From assembly GCA_910588065.1 (NCBI GenBank), contig CAJUPZ010000010.1:1-64000 (forward strand): a stretch of DNA of 64,000 nt, read 5' to 3'. This document shows, piece after piece, positions 61,801 through 64,000 of the stretch (within the stretch, counting starts at the first letter, position 1; every line of letters begins with the position of its first letter). A program made the translations under genes and the position numbers. A model generated the notes under the pieces. That model had not been told where the DNA came from and did no database searches. It worked only from the letters and a program-made list of their open reading frames with translations. This stretch comes from an uncultured Muribaculaceae bacterium. GTDB taxonomy: Bacteria > Bacteroidota > Bacteroidia > Bacteroidales > Muribaculaceae.

Positions 61801-64000
61801 TTGGCTGATTCAGCATCAAGTGTCTTTGATATTCTGTAGCTGCCGAGATTGTTGCTGTTCTGTATCAACTGACACGTTATGTCATTTTCATTTGCCGGCA
61901 TCTGAGAGGAAAGGGAATATTCAAACTTGTTGCGGTCAAAGTTTTCAATGGCAACGCCGTTGACGCTCACTCCATTGAGTCGCGAATAGTACGGGCGGTC
62001 GTAGGTAAGAGTATATGTGCGGCTGCTTAGCCCGTCAACATCCGGCTTCTCATTGCTCACGGTCACGGTTGCGGTCGCGGCATCAATATCGTCAGCACTC
62101 ACAGAGTATTTTGTTTTGCCGGCAGTCGGGCTTTCGAATTTAAGCGATTCGGTAATGCTCTGCACAGTGTTTGGCAGCTTGGGAATCTGTCCGGGCACCG
62201 ACACACTGATATTTTCACCCAGTTTGTCGAATGTTGCCACATCGCTTCCGTCTGGCGCTGTGATTGACTTGATGCGCGAGTAGTAGGGGAGAAACTGCAG
62301 GGTGTAGGTGCGCTCCTGACGACCGTCGCTGTTGGCGTATTCACCACGCACGGTGAGGGTTATCACCGCTTTGTTTTCATCAAGAGATTTTGAAACTGTT
62401 GTGCTTGTTGACGGGTGATTATCGTATTCGCGCACAGTATAGCCGATTGCGTCTGTGCTCACAACCGGTGTTGGAATCGAATATGTTGTGGTTGCGTAAT
62501 CGAAATTATCAATTGACACTCCGTTGATTGTGATGTCGCTCAGATAGTTGGAACGGAACTCATTCGGGCGCTGATTGAAGGTGAGGGTATAGGTGTGGGA
62601 GGTGAGCCCGTCAAAATCCTTGCCGCCGTCGGTGCTTGCAAAAGTTATTTCAATCTTCGGCTCGGCGTCAGTAGGCTCTCCGATGCGGTTGAACGTAGGG
62701 GTTAGCGCATCCTTAAACCAATCAAATTTGATTGCATCATTATCAGGCATAAAGCCCCTGACTTTGTATGAATATGTTTTTGAATCGAATGCAGGGTCAA
62801 ACTCCGAACCATCAATCGAAATGCTCTTTGGGCGGGAGATGCTCACCGGCGCGAGTTTAAGAGTGTACTCGTGCGAGTTCTTGCCGTCATAGTCGTTTGA
62901 TTTGTTTGACACAACAATTTTTCCTGTACCGGTTTCGGTGTCAATGCTTATTGTCGCACTCTGATTGTTGTCTGGCAGTATATACTCCGGAGTGATTTCG
63001 CTAACAGTCGGCAGAGGCATCAGTCCGGTCAAATCTATCACATTGCTGCCTTCACCTACTGGATAGGTGGTATTACCAATCTTCACTCCGGAGATGCGTG
63101 ATGAAATCGGAGGATTGTAAACGATTGTATATTTGTTTGTTATCGGAGCAAAACCATCACTGTTCGTAACCGTCACATCAATATGAGGATTCAGATCCGG
63201 CTCAATAATATCGCTGCAAGTATATTTTGGCTCGCCGCTTGACAGGGCGTATGTAACGCCATTTTCAGCAATTCCGCCGGCAACGCTGTAGCGATACTCT
63301 ACTTTAATGATGCCCTGTGGGTCAGGAGTTACAATATTGCCTGTTTTAGCGAGCTTAACACTCATAATCTCAGCTTTATAGGGCAAGAAGGAGAGTGTGT
63401 ATGTATTGCTCACGCTGTTGTCATCAGGATGAGCGATAGTCAGAGTGCGCGTCGGATTGTCATTGGTACCGGCTCTTTCGCCGAGAGCTATGACCGGATC
63501 TGCTACATTGGAAGTCAGCTCAATCTTATCTGTGAACGGCTGATTTGCAGGGATAGCATCGGTTAGCTCAGAGGGGAGGTCAATATCAACATTATTTACC
63601 TTCAGTGATAGCAGATCTATTTTCAGCTTGAAAGTCAAGGTATAAGTGTGGGATGTAAGTCCATCTTCATCCTCAAACCCCGCGCCGCTGCCGTTGCTGT
63701 TGGTAACAGTGATGGTGAAAATCCTTTCAGTCGGGGTGTCTTTTATCATATTGAGCTTCGCACTTGATGAGCCGCTTGTTGTCAAAACCTCGTATGAGAA
63801 ATCGCTTGATTGCGGTAATGTTTCTACATTAAAAGAGTAGTCCGTTACCTTAGAATCAAAACCTTCAAGGGGCTTGTTGTTGAAATTCAGCGACTTGAGT
63901 CGTGAATAATATATCAGCCTGACATCATCAATACTCAAGGTATTGCCTTTAGTTGCTGACGCCTTATCAAAATAGTTATTTGCGCTGAATATGATATTGA
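58860..64000 (-). CDS. Giant secreted repeat protein, N-terminus beyond the window
   Basis: The frame is open to the right edge of the window, so the true start is outside; about 1,712 codons are visible. The first visible residues (ANNYFDKASATKGNTLSIDD) resemble the end of a carbohydrate-type (PCMD-like) domain. Then about twelve Ig-like repeats of 80-110 residues follow (63.9-60.65 kb), each with a YxSRL...G...F...Y start and a DGLSxHTYTLxF end. Three or four calycin-like units (starts near 60615, 60199, 59806 and 59385) follow, and a C-terminal YFDLRGVRV...LRPGIYIRRCGNKSEKILVK-type tail that resembles type IX secretion sorting signals. It is probably a surface protein. Confidence 0.85.
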   Translation of the reverse strand, partial: NIIFSANNYFDKASATKGNTLSIDDVRLIYYSRLKSLNFNNKPLEGFDSKVTDYSFNVETLPQSSDFSYEVLTTSGSSSAKLNMIKDTPTERIFTITVTNSNGSGAGFEDEDGLTSHTYTLTFKLKIDLLSLKVNNVDIDLPSELTDAIPANQPFTDKIELTSNVADPVIALGERAGTNDNPTRTLTIAHPDDNSVSNTYTLSFLPYKAEIMSVKLAKTGNIVTPDPQGIIKVEYRYSVAGGIAENGVTYALSSGEPKYTCSDIIEPDLNPHIDVTVTNSDGFAPITNKYTIVYNPPISSRISGVKIGNTTYPVGEGSNVIDLTGLMPLPTVSEITPEYILPDNNQSATISIDTETGTGKIVVSNKSNDYDGKNSHEYTLKLAPVSISRPKSISIDGSEFDPAFDSKTYSYKVRGFMPDNDAIKFDWFKDALTPTFNRIGEPTDAEPKIEITFASTDGGKDFDGLTSHTYTLTFNQRPNEFRSNYLSDITINGVSIDNFDYATTTYSIPTPVVSTDAIGYTVREYDNHPSTSTTVSKSLDENKAVITLTVRGEYANSDGRQERTYTLQFLPYYSRIKSITAPDGSDVATFDKLGENISVSVPGQIPKLPNTVQSITESLKFESPTAGKTKYSVSADDIDAATATVTVSNEKPDVDGLSSRTYTLTYDRPYYSRLNGVSVNGVAIENFDRNKFEYSLSSQMPANENDITCQLIQNSNNLGSYRISKTLDAESAKATILVSNSEPDVDGLSEHTYTLQFDLPYFSRIESLRIGGVTVADVPQDGVTPMIAAMQLPADDEAAKALFSPTFKQGSGSPSAAYTFDRVNSTATLIVTNGGKKDIDGKSEHKYIVQFEPPYLSRAASITVGGVAVSGFNSAVTEYTLGGQMPAKDDIAVTYQPGNGSCSHVIDTDAESATVTVTITNTGDGSGNYASSTVYTLHFDKPYFSRLASLSIKGTAVSGFDKDKFDYTLPGIAPKADEINATAMRGSGSVNISKNVDTEQGVVTIQVSNSGGNDLDGLSSHTYTLHFDKPVNSRLASISIKGTPLADFDADTYIYNIRDMEMPAQGEVTYTLGSQAATASVSYDAEAGRVTISVSAQAPDIDGLSTHTYTLNFKKSTPVDPAPGGQKSVYEGTLIIMMMGEDITGGGQAAKVEITQGSDGTCTFLLPDFSLDLGDGPASLGDIKVENVAMTPDGNGGYSYSGQVNGMELAGGEIVADVTLNGTTDAAGKARMTIAVLWEGIAIDVEFNGECTSTEGPVVPEPPTDDWSEFEGSLSIEMMGSYIAEGQPATVLITDAVEGKCNFKLPDFTLDLDGQLLTLGDIVVNNVDVAEANGVSTYTGFVAGMSFLDGEIIADINLNGTVDESGNARMTIQVLWKQDGEDIPINVEFNGKRTSIDWMNIDGNLTIALNGYDLTEGGKSATIKIACTGENGEYTMLLPDFSLALDSESSPAELGDIRIDNVAMTACDGYDRYTGRASGMKLAGGEIVADITVDGSISSDNEVRVNVDVVWIMADGQRVPILVKFTNMNDAPAAAERKAYTGKLTTESDGMVYEHNVTVFLTPVYGNRADLRIEGIDFAAASRAAELGNSITVPSVSITSMANGIKAYDGAAIGSKVREDMTLDITLHGYSDLSNRFTAELGMEWIEKGIKLTGTFTGDEDTSGITGIPAGGMDEGKAEYFDLRGVRVDGSNLRPGIYIRRCGNKSEKILVK

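Noticed and set aside
60640..63925. Repeats in the giant gene as a CRISPR or DNA satellite
   Set aside because: Periodicity is at the protein level with divergent DNA; there are no identical short repeats with unique spacers.

Overview
The window looks like a piece of a Bacteroidales chromosome, probably from the Muribaculaceae or a close relative; this is inference from gene content, not a database result. Supporting signs are the Bacteroidetes-type promoter -7 box (TAnnTTTG) in front of many genes, an aspartokinase-homoserine dehydrogenase fusion, a long-form NusB, an EF-G2-like factor, a MINPP-type histidine phosphatase, Bacteroidetes-style lipoprotein signals and a giant surface protein with a sorting-type tail. 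No rRNA, tRNA or CRISPR array was seen.

Layout. Positions 1-6700 are an AT-richer accessory segment: a palindromic dispersed repeat at the left edge, a HIRAN-like protein, a lipoprotein behind a structured leader, an IS1182-type element whose transposase has an in-frame TGA, a MarR-GNAT regulator with a cupin gene, and a compact three-gene cassette (DUF3791 protein, DUF3990 ADP-ribosyltransferase-like protein, small protein). The cassette is bracketed by two 221-bp direct repeats, each carrying the 3' end of the last cassette gene plus a promoter. From 6728 the core chromosome begins: class I fumarase and menDBCE (menaquinone synthesis), then facing them a metal-uptake pair (ATPase and binding protein, no permease) and a VanZ-GNAT fusion. 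A DUF6291 gene and a hairpin-rich repeat cluster (related to the left-edge repeat, inverted) precede MBL hydrolase-rsmG-TPR.

17.9-28.4 kb holds a MINPP phosphatase, the tdk-DUF3108-5'-nucleotidase-tilS operon, lysC-lysA (lysine/DAP branch) and the aguA-aguB putrescine genes. 28.5-38 kb has an exported alpha/beta hydrolase, sppA-lpxK-pnp-thiL and nusB-yajC-ybbR-coaE. 38-45 kb on the minus strand reads prfC-thrA-thrC-hypothetical-acyltransferase-nitrilase. 45-53.9 kb has trmH-like, radA, purT, lon, the EF-G2-like gene and a small lipoprotein. 53.8-64 kb on the minus strand has a MlaEF-like lipid transporter and a four-gene chain joined by 4-bp overlaps: giant repeat protein, dicarboxylate symporter, ABC ATPase, ABC-2 permease.

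Best candidates for something undescribed: the repeat-bracketed DUF3791/DUF3990 cassette that shares a duplicated promoter with fumarase; the giant twelve-repeat surface protein coupled to transporters; the internally duplicated NusB; and the dispersed hairpin-rich repeat family.
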